A stretch of DNA of 64,000 nucleotides from Mastigamoeba balamuthi. Taxonomy: Eukaryota; Evosea; Mastigamoebida; Mastigamoebidae. The position numbers and the translations under genes were made by a program. Below, piece by piece: positions 42,856 to 54,043 of the stretch; the stretch's first letter is position 1, and each line of letters begins with the position of its first letter. Under the pieces are notes generated by a model. It did no database searches, was not told the origin of the DNA, and saw only the letters and a list, made by a program, of their open reading frames with translations. The stretch is taken from NCBI GenBank assembly GCA_902651635.1, contig CACRSC010000024.1, forward strand, positions 1 to 64,000. The letters are read 5' to 3'.

Positions 42856-45800
42856 ATGAAGAAGGGGAAGAAGAAGGAAGAGTCCTTCTTCACAATAAAG
42901 GTGGACCGAAAGAAGGAAGTCTCAGAGAAGAAGAAGAAGGAAAAGAAGAAGGAGCATGAAAAGCAGGCGAAGGAAGTGTGCAAGAGCATCATGCAAAGCC
43001 ACTTAGCTGTGACGGAGGCAGAGAACAACTTCAACTGCCAACTACTTCTGCTTCTCTTCCCTGATACCATAACTGGTAATGTCACAAAGTCATACTTTGT
43101 CTTAACACTGCTTCTTAAAGAGACCAAGGGGGCAATCAACACAAAGGAAGTGGTAGTCCAGCCAAAGCTGTTTGGCATCACACCAACCCTGAGTGTACTG
43201 GCGATAACAGTCTCCTACCAAGTCGGAGACATCCCTGCAATTCTGAAGGGTGGGGCTTCCACGTGGGGGATTGTCTGCTGGGACCACATCGACAATGGTA
43301 AGTACCCGTTTTCTCATTTTTCCATTGATTTTCGTGTTTTTCAGTCTCNNNNNNNNNNNNNNNNNNNNNNNNNNNNNNNNNNNNNNNNNNNNNNNNNNNN
43401 NNNNNNNNNNNNNNNNNNNNNNNNNNNNNNNNNNNNNNNNNNNNNNNNNNNNNNNNNNNNNNNNNNNNNNNNNNNNNNNNNNNNNNNNNNNNNNNNNNNN
43501 NNNNNNNNNNNNNNNNNNNNNNNNNNNNNNNNNNNNNNNNNNNNNNNNNNNNNATTTATACTACTTTTGTGCAATTTTGACCATAGCAAAAACTGGGGTT
43601 TGCAAAGGGGTACTTAGAGATGCAGACTCCTCACGAGTGGCCATGCTCACCGAACAAATCAAGTCCCATGGGTGGACGAGATTTGCTGGGCAGGTAGTAG
43701 TTCTGAAGATCGGGGCCCTGGACAAGAAGAATGTCTTCCGTATCTGCAGTGCAGCTGTTGCTTACACCAAGGGACCTGGAGAGGCTGTCAATTTAACTGT
43801 ATCACCATTTGACAAAGTGCAGTACATGTGCCTGGATGGCAACACATGGTGTCTTGTTGCTTCTCGCCCAGACATGTGTGAATTTATCACTGGCGATCAA
43901 ACTTAACTGTGTGTAGGAGAGAGATAATGGGCGAGGTCGTAGTCATAGAGATTGTGATGGCTGATGTTGTTCTTGCTGACGATCAGATCCTTGCACTGTC
44001 ACGTGGACTTCAGGCTACTGCACACACGCATGCCCCGGACCACTTCTTCACCTATGTCAAGTGGGCTACTCAAATGATCTGCTCTGTGATGCACAGAGAG
44101 GCTGTTGAGGCAATCGTGGAAGCCAGTTCAAGAAAGATGGAAATCGAGCAGGAGCAGAAGAGCAGCAAGTCCAGAGGTGTATCAAGGCGGCAGGAAAAGA
44201 GCTTGGAGTTGAAGTGCAAGGCAGCAATGGACAAGTACATAGTTGCTATGCTTCAGAGCAAGGGAGCGGTGAGTGCAACTTGTGCACACAACGGCTTCTC
44301 ACAGTGTACTAGCTGTACAATGACTTCTTCAAGTCAGTGCAAGAAGATGTCCCTGATCACTACGAAGATCATCATGTGGAGTGCAGAGGACCAGAACAAG
44401 CTGTTCGACGAGGTCAGCAAGATCCCTGGCATCAACACTGTCTCGATCACCTCGTTTGAGATGTCATCCCTGTGGAAGCACCCCGTGGAGACTGTCTTGT
44501 CTTTCGTCAGATTATCACCAGTGATAACTGTACAACTCACATTTGTTACAGCAAGGTGCTGGAGAGCCATCTGACAAGGAAGCAAACCCGTCTGCTGTAC
44601 AGTGCCATGAAGACAGCTGCCAGTTTGTTCGAAAAGGTCGAGACTGTGATGCAGGCCATAGACATGGCTACTCAGAAAAATCGTCTTTCTCCAGCACACA
44701 GCTCGAGGTTCTTCGGTCAGCCCTGCAGCAGGGCAAATTCATGGACTGCGAGAATGCCCCTACTGCAGATACCATGTGGGGCTGGGGCCCAGTGACAATT
44801 GCAGTGATGTGAGGAAGGCTAAAGACTGTGGAGGAAGTCGACATTGCATTTGCTGTAATTGAGAAGGAGATTGTGCTGGCCGACCCGTTGGAAAAGAAGA
44901 GGCTGAACTGGAACAAGGTCCTCTATCCAGCTGAGGTCTGATTACTCCTTGGTTGTCTGTACTTAGAATACAGCCCCGCAGGTCTATGAGCTGATTGCTC
45001 AGAGGTTCTTGGCAACCCTGGACCTCTGCTTCACCAACATATCAGCACTGAGCATCAAATGGACAGTCATCCACGAGCTGTACCAACCGAACCTTCTTGT
45101 TGTCACCATGCACCAGCAGCAGAACACGGTTCTCAGCCAAGCAATAGTGCTACTGAACCTGGAGGGTGTTCATTTTCAATTGTTGTTCCTAACAGTCGCA
45201 TCAGAGTGCGCAGTTGTGAGTGTATGTCTGAGCCACATGGGTCAGGTCAGCCTTGCTCTACCGCAGAATCCGCCTCTGCTGCCTTCAAATACCAGACTCG
45301 AGAGAAGGTGGTGGTTCTCAACTTCAGTGATACTGCTGTTCCCAGAGAACAAGAACGTTTTTGAGCCATAGGAGAAGGACAAGAAGACCCACTATGACCT
45401 CGTAGTCCACTTCCTGACTCCATCAGCTCGACAGTCCTTCCTGGACAGCCTCAACATGACCTTCGTCTGTGTGCCTGTTGACAGAGGAGTTGTACTGCTT
45501 CTCAATGCTGCACATCAAGTACAAGACAATAGCAGAACTGCTGTTGTCTGTGTACCACCACTGCAGCCCAAGGAGCAAAGAGACAGAAGTGATGAACTAT
45601 GTCAAGGACATCTTCTTCCACTTCAACATAGTGGAGATAGGCAATCTGTTCGGGCTCAGCACACTTCAGTTTGCATTACGCAACCAGGCATCATACCACA
45701 GGCTGTCCCGTACTTCGACCCACGACACCAACATCCTGCTTGAAATGGTTATTCCCTTTTTCTCTCTTCGCCAGTGATAACAGACTAACTGTGATAGCAG

Positions 45801-47115
45801 GAGAACTTCCAGCTCCTTCACAGTTTCTCCGAGTCCTCAGCAGTGCTGATCCACAAGACGAAAGAGGATTTGGCTGCATGGTTGCCCCAGGCTATGCCCA
45901 CGGATCCTCGAACTCTCTCTGCCTTGTTTCATTTCTTATGTTCTATTGTTCGCAGTCACTGCTTCTGTAATGGTTCCCCCCAACCAGCCTTCTGTTGCAG
46001 CTGCTGCTTTGCTTCCCTTCCAACCTGAGAGCATCTCGCCTCGGCTCCATGGTTTGATCTCCACATCCAAGGCTACTGCCTTGCTTTCCGCATCCCAGGC
46101 AAGTTGCCATTTACTCAAAGTCTGTCTGACAGTTCTGTCAGGGACATTCTCCTGTCATTCTTCCCTCTGGTGCCTCGATTGGTGGGTTTGCTACTGAGGG
46201 AGGACACACCAATGCCAGATGCCAAGGATGCTTCTGCACAGGAGAGTGAGCCTGCTGCTGAGCTCCCAAGGTCACAGCCACCGATTTTCCCAGCTGCTGC
46301 TGCTGCTGCTGCTCCTTCTGCAGCAGCTCCTTCACTCATTGTTCTGCCAGTTCAAGCTGCTGCCCCAATTCCTCCCGTTCCTCACCCTGTGAAGGGTATG
46401 CTACCTGTTGTTTCCTTGTCTCACCAACTTCTTAGTACTGGTCTCGCTTGCTACTCCAGTAGGAACCTGGACTGGACCTGACCCAGGGTCATCTTCCCTG
46501 GCAGCACCCCAGGAAGTAGTGCTTCGTGAGGAATTTCTTTGCATGAAGCACATTGTCTTCATGTTGGGAAAGCAATGGCTGAGCTCTGTCCTCCTGTTCA
46601 TGTGACACCAGCAGAGGAACCCAGAGAAAGGTGCCAATTTTCTTTGTTCCTTCTTTGTTCCTTTTAACAATTCAACAGAGAGCATGTTAGCTACACAGGT
46701 GCAGGCTCCTGTAAAACCACTTACCAGCATCCTTGGAACTTCGAAAGGCTTCACAATGCAGAACCTCAAGTGCTTAGAGAGTACGCACTGCAATTTTTGT
46801 TTCTCTCATTGTTTTGCAGAGAGCATGAACAGGAACAAGCCGCAGGCAGAACAGGCCAGTGGGGGGGAGGAAGCCTCAGAGAAGGAGGACAAGGGCGAGG
46901 CCGAGAATGAGGACAAGACTAAGGGAGAGGCAGAGGGAGAGGCAGAGGAAGAGATCCAGTCCCCACAAGGAAGAGGCCATCGAACCACGACCCAGAGCAG
47001 GAAGCGTGGTACAAGGGGCAGAAGGAAGAAAGCAGCCAAGTCCAAGGAGGGAGAGGAAGCAGACGAGGCACTGGGCAAGGCGCACTCTCCTGACTCCAAG
47101 AGGAGAAAGATATAA
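42856..47115 (+). CDS. Multi-exon transposon gene of unknown function
   Basis: Begins with a Lys/Glu coiled-coil-like stretch (MKKGKKKEESFFTIK...), then KLFGITPTLSVLAITVSYQVGD and GASTWGIVCWDHIDN before a GTAAG donor at about 43298. Later exons encode GVCKGVLRDADSSRVAMLTE, VQYMCLDGNTWCLVASRP, DHFFTYVKWATQMICSVMH, KIIMWSAEDQNKLFDEVSKI, HYDLVVHFLTPSARQSFLDS and IFFHFNIVEIGNLFGLSTL. The last exon (46.68-47.12 kb) is a Glu/Lys tail ending SKRRKI, a nuclear-signal-like end. Several exon joins are uncertain and one assembly gap interrupts it. I recognise no domain. As the longest gene in the element's own DNA it is the best candidate for its transposase or replication protein. Confidence 0.45.
43349..43553. 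other. Assembly gap (205 N)
   Basis: Run of undetermined bases inside the first intron or second exon of the gene above. Its true length is unknown. The related 2.6-kb element crosses the same point (near 52.1 kb) without a gap and has only a short AT-rich intron there. Confidence 0.99.
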
Positions 47116-47389
47116 TAGAGAAACAGTTTCATTCTCAGTCTCACTTAAATCTGGTTTCCCTCTGTTCAGAGTTATTGAAACCTGTTCTTTCATTGGTTTT
47201 GTGTTTCCTCTTCGTGTTTCTCTTAACTTCTTTTGTATTTCTTTCTTCAATCACTGGCGATTGAGCAATAAATGACTAAGCGTTATTTTTCGGTTCTTTC
47301 TTTCTTGAATGTTATCAACTTGAAACAGCTCAGTTCACTTTCCCTTCTTCTTTTTTGGCGCTATTCTTTTTTTATCCTAAAGCTTTACG

Positions 47390-47480
47390 ATTGCTCTCTC
47401 TTTTTCGTTACTTTTTGCTGTTTTCTGATTTTTCCTTTTTCAAATTTTGACAGTTTTTAAAATTCGTTTTAACCTCTGTT
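47390..47480 (-). repeat. Right terminal inverted repeat of the 13.6-kb element
   Basis: Ends ...CGTTTTAACCTCTGTT and is followed by TCCA, the same 4 bp that precedes the left end. Reads as the reverse complement of 33837-33927. Confidence 0.9.
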
Positions 47481-48055
47481 TCCACTCGAACTTGACGTTG
47501 TGTCGTAGCAGCTCATACATGCATGCTGCCTTGGATGCGAAATTCGGAATGAACTCACTAAGTCACTGCATAAGACCAAGGAAAGACCACAAGACAACAT
47601 GTCCTTGTCATACGGCCGTCCTGCAAAACGCAGTGGGTCCAGCCTCATAGGGTTGATAGCAATGCCATCTTTCGATACCAGACATCCCAGCTGGCGCAGA
47701 ACTGTAGGGCCCCAGGAACACTTCTCGGGCTTCACCTTCATGTTGTGCTTGACGAAAGTGTCAAAAAGGGCTGTCACCTGTGCCTTACTCTCATGCCATA
47801 TCGGACTGCCTGCGTTCATATTGTCCATGAAGCTGGAGGTATGGGCCAGTGGTGCCAGGACCATGTCGATGGCCTGCTGGAAGGTGGCACTAGCTTGCTT
47901 GATGCCGAAAGGCATGAACCATGAATGGACAAAAGAACCATCAGGGAGAGCCAGCACCAGCAAATTCGCCATAACCATGTTGAGGGGAATTTAGTGGTAG
48001 GCCATCTCGAGGTCTGCCAAGAACAGGTAATCGTAGGCCAACTTGTGCAGCTCAT
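47481..48055 (-). mobile_element. Ty3/gypsy fossil, reverse-transcriptase part
   Basis: Minus-strand coding remains of a reverse transcriptase (HSWFMPFGIKQASATFQQAI, then KVKPEKCSWG). It belongs to the same fossil as 32141-33836 and is separated from it by the 13.6-kb insertion. It ends at an orientation switch near 48055. Broken. Confidence 0.8.
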
Positions 48056-48059
48056 CATT

Positions 48060-48595
48060 AACAGAGTGGCCCTTTCTTCAGTTCTCTGTCTGTGATAATG
48101 GCTCGGCCCATTGTTGTGCAGATAGAGCAGTGGACAAAGACCAACTATCCCCCACTGTTCAAGGACCATCCCGAGTGGAAGTGCGTTTTTCATTACAATT
48201 GTTTTCCTAATACTAATCATTAACCGGTCAAACGTCCACATGCACATTGACGACATCATTCAGGCAGTCTGGTCTCCCGAGTTCATCACGTTCTTCACAG
48301 AGAACCCCACTGTTCGCAAGGGGATCTGCAAGCACATCCAGGCCATCTGGCGGAACCAGTGCTTCAATGAGTCGTGAGTTCTCCCCTTTCTTTCCTTTTT
48401 GATGACTAACAATATATGCACGAGGGGCAGGGCGAGCTCATCCTGTGCAGAGTCCCCACGCATGACAAAGGCCAAGAGACCCAGGCACAGCACCACCCGC
48501 ACCAGCTCTCAGGCTGTTCTCGAGGCCATGAACCTCATGGAGGAGACCATGCATGGCACCGAGACTGCAGCAGGGTTCCATGCCACACACTGAAT
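48060..48595 (+). pseudogene. Second module X copy, C-terminal part (inverted)
   Basis: Plus-strand exons encode IMARPIVVQIEQWTKTNYPP, DDIIQAVWSPEF with KGICKHIQAIWRNQCFNES, and a basic tail (TKAKRPRHSTTRTSSQ). They match the last three exons of the gene at 35178-36650. The matching N-terminal exons lie at 49.8-50.6 kb on the opposite strand, so the copy is split by an inversion. Confidence 0.65.
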
Positions 48596-48754
48596 TTCCC
48601 TTTCTGTTCATTATTAACAGACTCTCCTCCCAGATTGAAGCTGCCTGCTCCCTCTCTCATGCAGACACCAAAAACAATGATTGATTGATTGAATTCCATT
48701 TTACATGTATTGCATTTGATTCAGGAGGGGGAAAGCCTAGCCTGTAGTGAACAG

Positions 48755-49045
48755 ACCCTGCATAGCAGCAGCATGTAGCGGCAGACTGTGTAGCAGTGCA
48801 TAGCGGATGGTAGAACTATGCACCACTACGCACCCTTCACTATGCAGTGTAGTGGACCCTGCATAGTGGCACATAGTGGCAGCCTGCATAGCGGTGCATA
48901 GCAGATGGTAGAACTATGCACTGCTATGCACCCTTTGCTACGCACTGTAGCAGACCTTATGTAGCAGCATGTAGTGAAGGCCTGCGTAGTGGTGCATAGT
49001 TTGACCATTCGCTATGCACTGCTATGCAGGCCTCCACTATGCACT
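48755..49045. repeat. Palindrome array d
   Basis: About 290 bp of words such as GCATAGCGG, CACTATGCAG, GTAGTGGA and TGCACTGCTA. Relative to array b it is more decayed, with TATGCA replacing TACGC at many sites. Confidence 0.75.
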
Positions 49046-49059
49046 GCAAGCTTGACATG

Positions 49060-49815
49060 CAGTTTTCGATTCAAATGAATGTCCTGTAACCATTTCCATC
49101 ATCGAGGTTGCAAATGATACAATTGGCTCGGACGAAATCCTGCTGGGTCTGCACGACTGCCATTGCTACTTCTTCATTGCCCTCGATGATGATTGCATGA
49201 ACGTGGTACAGGTGGACTGCCGTTACGTCTACAAGGAGCCAGACGATATTGTTTTCCCCAAACCCAACATCAAGGGGCTCAATGACATCACCGTGGACAA
49301 GGACCCAGGTGTGATGACCTCGGTGAACCCGCTTGACCCCAAAATGTCCACACACTTTGGCTCTGTGCATCCTTCACCTATGTCTGCTGCAACACCTATA
49401 CTACCACATGAACGAGTGATTCTGGGGGACAGAATCACATGTGACCCTCAGAAGGTCATCAAGGCGAAGGACATTCTTGTGCACTATGACACGAACGTCC
49501 TGAACAGCCTCAATGGGACTGGGATGACTGGGGTCGGAGTTTGCACAATCACGCAGCTTCCTGACACGAAGCTCTTCATTATCCAGTGCAACGTCAGCAA
49601 CTCACGGAAGCTCATTCATTTGGTGGAATACAAGGCCAAGATGCTCAACACAGGGATCTGGGAAGTTATCTCACAACAGGACATTCATTTCACATCTCCC
49701 ATGGTTTTCGTACCCAAACCCAATGGGACCTGGCGAGTCTGCAGAGACTACCAGTTGATCAACCACATCACTCAGGACGACTTCTATGTTAATGCACTCA
49801 GGAGGGAGGTTGCCC
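49060..49815 (+). mobile_element. Ty3/gypsy fossil piece in opposite orientation
   Basis: Plus-strand coding remains upstream of and into a reverse transcriptase (SPMVFVPKPNGTWRVCRDYQ). Same family as the minus-strand pieces at 32.1-33.8 and 47.5-48.05 kb, but inverted, consistent with the rearrangement of 48.05-49.82 kb. Broken. Confidence 0.75.
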
Positions 49816-49819
49816 AATC

Positions 49820-50625
49820 CAGGGACTGTATCAGCAGTAAGTGTCAAACCTCAGAAAAAAAAAGGGCACGTACCGGGAATGCTGATTATGATCTTCTCCC
49901 TGAGGGTCAGGTCCCTTGCCTGCCTGCTGGAGTCCACACTCCGCTGCAGCACGTCCAACCTTTTTTGTTTGAAACATATATGTTAGAGTGTTTTTAAGAG
50001 AAAATGAAGAGAGAAGAAGAAGGGGCCTTCTGGTTTATCAGTTCACGGAATGTGGCGGCATTGAGTATCTGCAGGCCCTTGATACCTGCTCTGACGTCTT
50101 CAAACGTGCAGAGCTGGGCAGTCTGCTGCGAAGACGGCTCGAGGTTGAAGGGGGCCAGCAGCTCACGTGCCCTTCCCATCATGTTCCTGATGTGCTGCTG
50201 CTCTGCCACTGCACGTTCCTCTGCTGCTACTGCTTCATTGTGTGCCCTGGTGGGCATCCCCCTGTACTCCTTGCTGCTGACTTGGTGCTTCTCATCACTG
50301 GAGAGTTTGGGCTCACTGGCTGACGCAGCAGAAGCAGCACATCCTATATGTTTAAGGGAAAAGTGTTAGAGGGGGAAAGTGTTAGAGGGAAAAAGAAATC
50401 ACAGAGTTCTATGTACCTCCCGTCACAGACATTGCCTCAGGTTCAAGGACAGGTGGTGGCGGGATGATGGTGATGATAGGCCCGGTGCAGCCCTTGGTCC
50501 TCTGTTTCTTGTTCTTCTTCTTCTTCTTGCTCTCTGCCACATGAGAGCTGGTGCTCTGCACTTTCGGCTTGGGGCGGCTCGTTTTATGAAGAATAAAAAG
50601 CACAAAAATGACATCATAGGGATTA
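49820..50625 (-). pseudogene. Second module X copy, N-terminal part
   Basis: Minus-strand exons encode KKKKKNKKQRTKGCTGPIIT with IIPPPP, then AEQQHIRNMMGRARELLAPF with CTFEDVRAGIKGLQILNAAT, then RDLTLREKIIISIPG. They match exons 1-3 of the gene at 35178-36650 at roughly half of residues, so the copies are old relatives rather than recent duplicates. The downstream exons are missing in this orientation and are found inverted at 48.06-48.6 kb. Confidence 0.65.
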
Positions 50626-50659
50626 GTGTTAGTGCAGGAGAAATCAGTTTATACTTCTG

Positions 50660-50967
50660 CAACAGTGTGTAGTGGAGGGTCCGCTATTCACTGTAGCAGA
50701 AGTAGCAATGTAGCAGCAAGTAGCAGAATGTGCTATAGTGCGTTCCGCTATGCACTGCTACACAAAAAGTGCTGCTACAGTGCATAGCAAAGGGTCCGCT
50801 ATGCACTGTAGCAGAAGTAGCAATGTAGCAGCAAGTAGCAGAATGCACTATAATGCATTCCACTACATGCAGCTACACAAATAGTGCCACTACAGTGCAT
50901 AATGAAGGGTCTGCTATGCACTGTAGCATAAATAGTAATGTAGTGGCGCGTAGCAGAATGTGCTATA
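50660..50967. repeat. Palindrome array e
   Basis: Words AGCAGAATGTGCTATA, TGCATTCCACTA, GCAACTGTAGCAG and TAGCAGCAAGTAGCAG. Continues at 53556 after the inserted 2.6-kb element, whose left end falls exactly at the centre of one palindrome. Confidence 0.8.
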
Positions 50968-53555
50968 AACAGAGGTTAAAACGAATTTGAAAAACTATCA
51001 AAAATTTGAAAATGAAAAAAACGTTTGAAAATGAAAACAGCAAAAAGTAATGAAAAAGAGATGGGAAACGTAAACTTTAGGATAAAAAAGAAAAGCGCCA
51101 AAAAAGAAGAAGAGAAAGAGGACTGAGCAGTTTTAAGTTGACAACTTTCAAGAAAGAAAGAACCAAAATAAAACGCTTAGTCATATATTGCTCAATAGCC
51201 GGTGATTGAAGAAAGAAATCCAAAAGAAGTTATGAGAAAAATGATAAGGAAACACAAAACCAATGAAAGAACATGTTTTAATAACTCTGAACGAGTGAAC
51301 CAGATTTAAGTAAGACTGAGAATTATACTGTAACTCTATTTTGTCTTTCTCTTCTTGGAGACAGGAGAGAGCGCCTTGTCCAGTGCCTGGTCTGCTTCCT
51401 CTTCTTCCTCAGACATGGCTGTTTTCTTCTTTCTGCCCCTTGTAGCACTTAAGTGGTTTCACGAGAGCCTGCACCTGTGTAGCTGACGTGCTCTCTGTTG
51501 AATTGTTAAAAGGAACAAAGAAGGAACAGAGAAAAATTGGCATCTTTCTCCCTGGGTTCCTCTGCTGATGTTGAACGAACAGGAGGACAAAGCTCAGCCA
51601 TTACTTTCCCAAGATGAAGACAATGTGCTTCATGCAAAGAGATTCCTCACGAAGCACTACTTCCTGGGGTGCTGCCAGGGGAGACGACCCTGGGTCAGGT
51701 CCAGTCCGGGTTCCTACTGGAGGAGCCAGAAAGACCAGCACTAAGAAGTTGGTGAATCAAGGAAACAACAGGTAGCATACCCTTCACAGGGTGAGAAACG
51801 GGAGGAATACATGTGCACGATAGCCTGAAGTCCACACGACAGTGCAAGGATCTGGTTGTCAGTGAGAATAATGTCAGCCATCACAATCTCCATGACTACA
51901 GCCTCGCCCATTACCTCTCTTCTATACACACATTAGATTGATCGCTGGTGATAAAACCCTACATGTCCAGGTGAGAAGCAATGAGACGCCATGTGTTGCC
52001 ATCCAGGCACATGTACTGCACCTCCTCCAATGATGGTACAGTGAAATTGATGGCCTCTTCGGGTCCCTGGGTATGGTCAAAATTTCACAAAAGTAGTATA
52101 AATGAAAAATGAGCTGAAAACACGAAAATCAATGGAAAAATGAGAAAACGGGTACTTACCATTGTCGATGTGGTCCCAGCAGACAATCCCCCACGTGGAA
52201 GCCCCACCCTTCAGAATTGCAGGGATGTCTCCAACTTGGTAGAAGACTGTTATCGGCAGTACACTCAGAGTTGGTGTGATGCCAAACAGCTTTGGCTGAA
52301 CGATCTCTTCCTTTGTGTCAATTGCCCCCTTGGTCTCTTTAAGAAGCAGTGTTATACCAATATATGACTTTATGACATTACCAGTTAATGCATCAGGGAA
52401 GAGAAGTGGAAGTAGTCATTGGTTGAAGTTGTTCTCTGCCTTCATCACAGCTAAGTGGCTTTGCATGATGCTCTTGCACTTTCTTCGCCTGCTCATTGTG
52501 CTTCTTTTTCTTTTCCTTCTTCTTCTTCTCTGAGGCTTCCTTCTTTTGTTCTGTCTCAATTGTGAAGAAGGACTCTTCCTTCTTCTTCTCCTTCTTCTTG
52601 TCTTTGACTGTTTTCGCCTGAGATTCAACAATCAGCCTATTGTTATCACCAGCAATTAAACAGTTTAGCATTAACAAAGACTGGACAGCATTGCTCAAAC
52701 CATTAATGATCACCAATTCTTTATCACCAGTGATAAAGTATGCAGACATAAAGCTACAGTAAGACCAAAACCTATTTGTGAATAATAACAAGCATCTTAT
52801 TGCCAGTGATAACTTATATCAGTCTCTCACAAAGTTGTTTATCACTGGTGATAAATCTAAGCAACAAAGATATTTAGTGATGACATCACGATTTACGTCA
52901 CATTTTACATTACACATAAGATATTTTAAGATATTATTCATTTTATAGTCTTCCTCTGTGAGTGAAGTCCACCTGCTACTTGGCAGGTAAGTTAGAATAA
53001 TGAATCTATTTGAAATATCCTTAGATATTTCAGCAATATCTAAATATATCTAGATATTTCTTCAACTTCTATTGCTGGCGATAAATACTACCACCTGCAC
53101 ATGAATACCTTAGGAAAGATTATATTTAACTTTATCCTATTACTGAAAGAAAATGAAGTACCTCTTTCTCTGCTGTCGATTGCATACCACACCATCACTG
53201 CATCAGAATGACTCACATCACACTCTGATTCTCAGTGACACAAAGTCTAAATAAAAAATCACTTTGTTGTTACAATATGGTTCTCTTCCTCACTTGCTGT
53301 TTTTCTTCATATGTTTTACAATTATCGCCGGTGATTATTTTGTTCAAATTCATACCAGGGTTTTTCATTTATCTCTGCCTTCTTTTTCTTGTTTTTCTGC
53401 CTCTAAATTCATTTTAATCATTTTCAAAATATGATGTTCTTTTTTCTATCATTGTTTTTTCTTCATTACTCTCTCTTTTTCGTTGCTTTTTGCTGTTTTC
53501 CGAATTTTTCATTTTTAAATTTTGACAGTTTTTCAAATTCGTTTTAATCTCTTTT
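50968..53555. mobile_element. 2.6-kb deleted relative of the 13.6-kb element
   Basis: Ends AACAGAGGTTAAAACG (left) and CGTTTTAATCTCTTTT (right), with TATA on both sides (50964-50967 and 53556-53559), so again a 4-bp target duplication. It lies in reverse orientation: 50968-51770 matches the right part of the large element (about 47.48 down to 46.39 kb), 51771-52790 matches about 44.04 down to 42.7 kb, and 53225-53555 matches its left end (about 34.17-33.84 kb). About 2.35 kb of the main gene is missing between the first two blocks. Reading frames are degraded, so it is a non-autonomous copy. It contains eight of the 12-bp palindromes. Confidence 0.8.
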
Positions 53556-53735
53556 TATAGCACATTCTGCTACGTGCCACTACATTACTAATTATGCTAC
53601 AGTGCATAGCAGACCCTTCATTATGCACTGTAGTGGCACTATTTGTGTAGCTGCATGTAGTGGAATGCATTATAGTGCATTCTGCTACTTGCTGCTACAT
53701 TGCTACTTCTGCTACAGTGCATAGCGGACCCTAAT
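53556..53735. repeat. Palindrome array f (continuation of e)
   Basis: TATAGCACATTCTGCTACG and following words are the mirror image of the sequence left of 50968. This half of the array was separated from array e by the 2.6-kb insertion. Confidence 0.8.
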
Positions 53736-54043
53736 CCTAATGGCACATCACAGGCACCACTGCATGATGCAGTGGTCCCGGCCCCTGGCATCAGTGCTCT
53801 GGCAGATCTTCGGCCTGGTACTCATGGTCCTTGCCATGGTGGCACTCACCCTGCTCCCAAGGTGCCTCACAGTGCCTCCAGGGGCCAGCACCACAACGCC
53901 AATTGGGGCAGGTACCCCCATCCGCCCCCTCCCTCTGCCCCACACACATGCCCACAAACACCCCCCAGGCAGCAAAAGTGCAAACAAAACTACAGCAGTA
54001 CAAACCAGCTGAAGCATGAAGGAGACTCCACCTGCAGACCCCA
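53736..54043. other. Pro-rich leader before the ORF1-like gene
   Basis: Starts CCCTAATCCTAAT right after array f. Frames here encode Pro/His/Thr-rich peptides and may be a 5' extension of the next gene in another frame. No start or splice site is certain. Confidence 0.3.

Larger units (their letters stand above)
33837..47480. mobile_element. 13.6-kb DNA transposon with 91-bp inverted repeats
   Basis: The ends are inverted copies starting AACAGAGGTTAAAACG, near-identical over about 91 bp (33837-33927 and 47390-47480). TCCA flanks both ends (33833-33836 and 47481-47484), a 4-bp target duplication inside the Ty3/gypsy fossil. Its own sequence holds a minus-strand gene at 34.1-34.8 kb and a long plus-strand gene at 42.86-47.1 kb, neither with a recognised transposase. 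A 12-bp palindrome, ATYRCYRGYRAT, recurs in these parts but not in 34.8-42.0 kb, so modules X and Y there look like later nested insertions. I see no capsid, polymerase B or packaging gene. Near-identical ends imply recent movement. Confidence 0.8.

Noticed and set aside
33837-47480. Polinton or other capsid-bearing element
   Set aside because: No DNA polymerase B, packaging ATPase, protease or capsid-like gene was recognised, and the target duplication is 4 bp rather than the 6 bp usual for Polintons.
36695-53735. CRISPR-like arrays
   Set aside because: The repeated words are palindromic, variable and without unique spacers, and the setting is eukaryotic.
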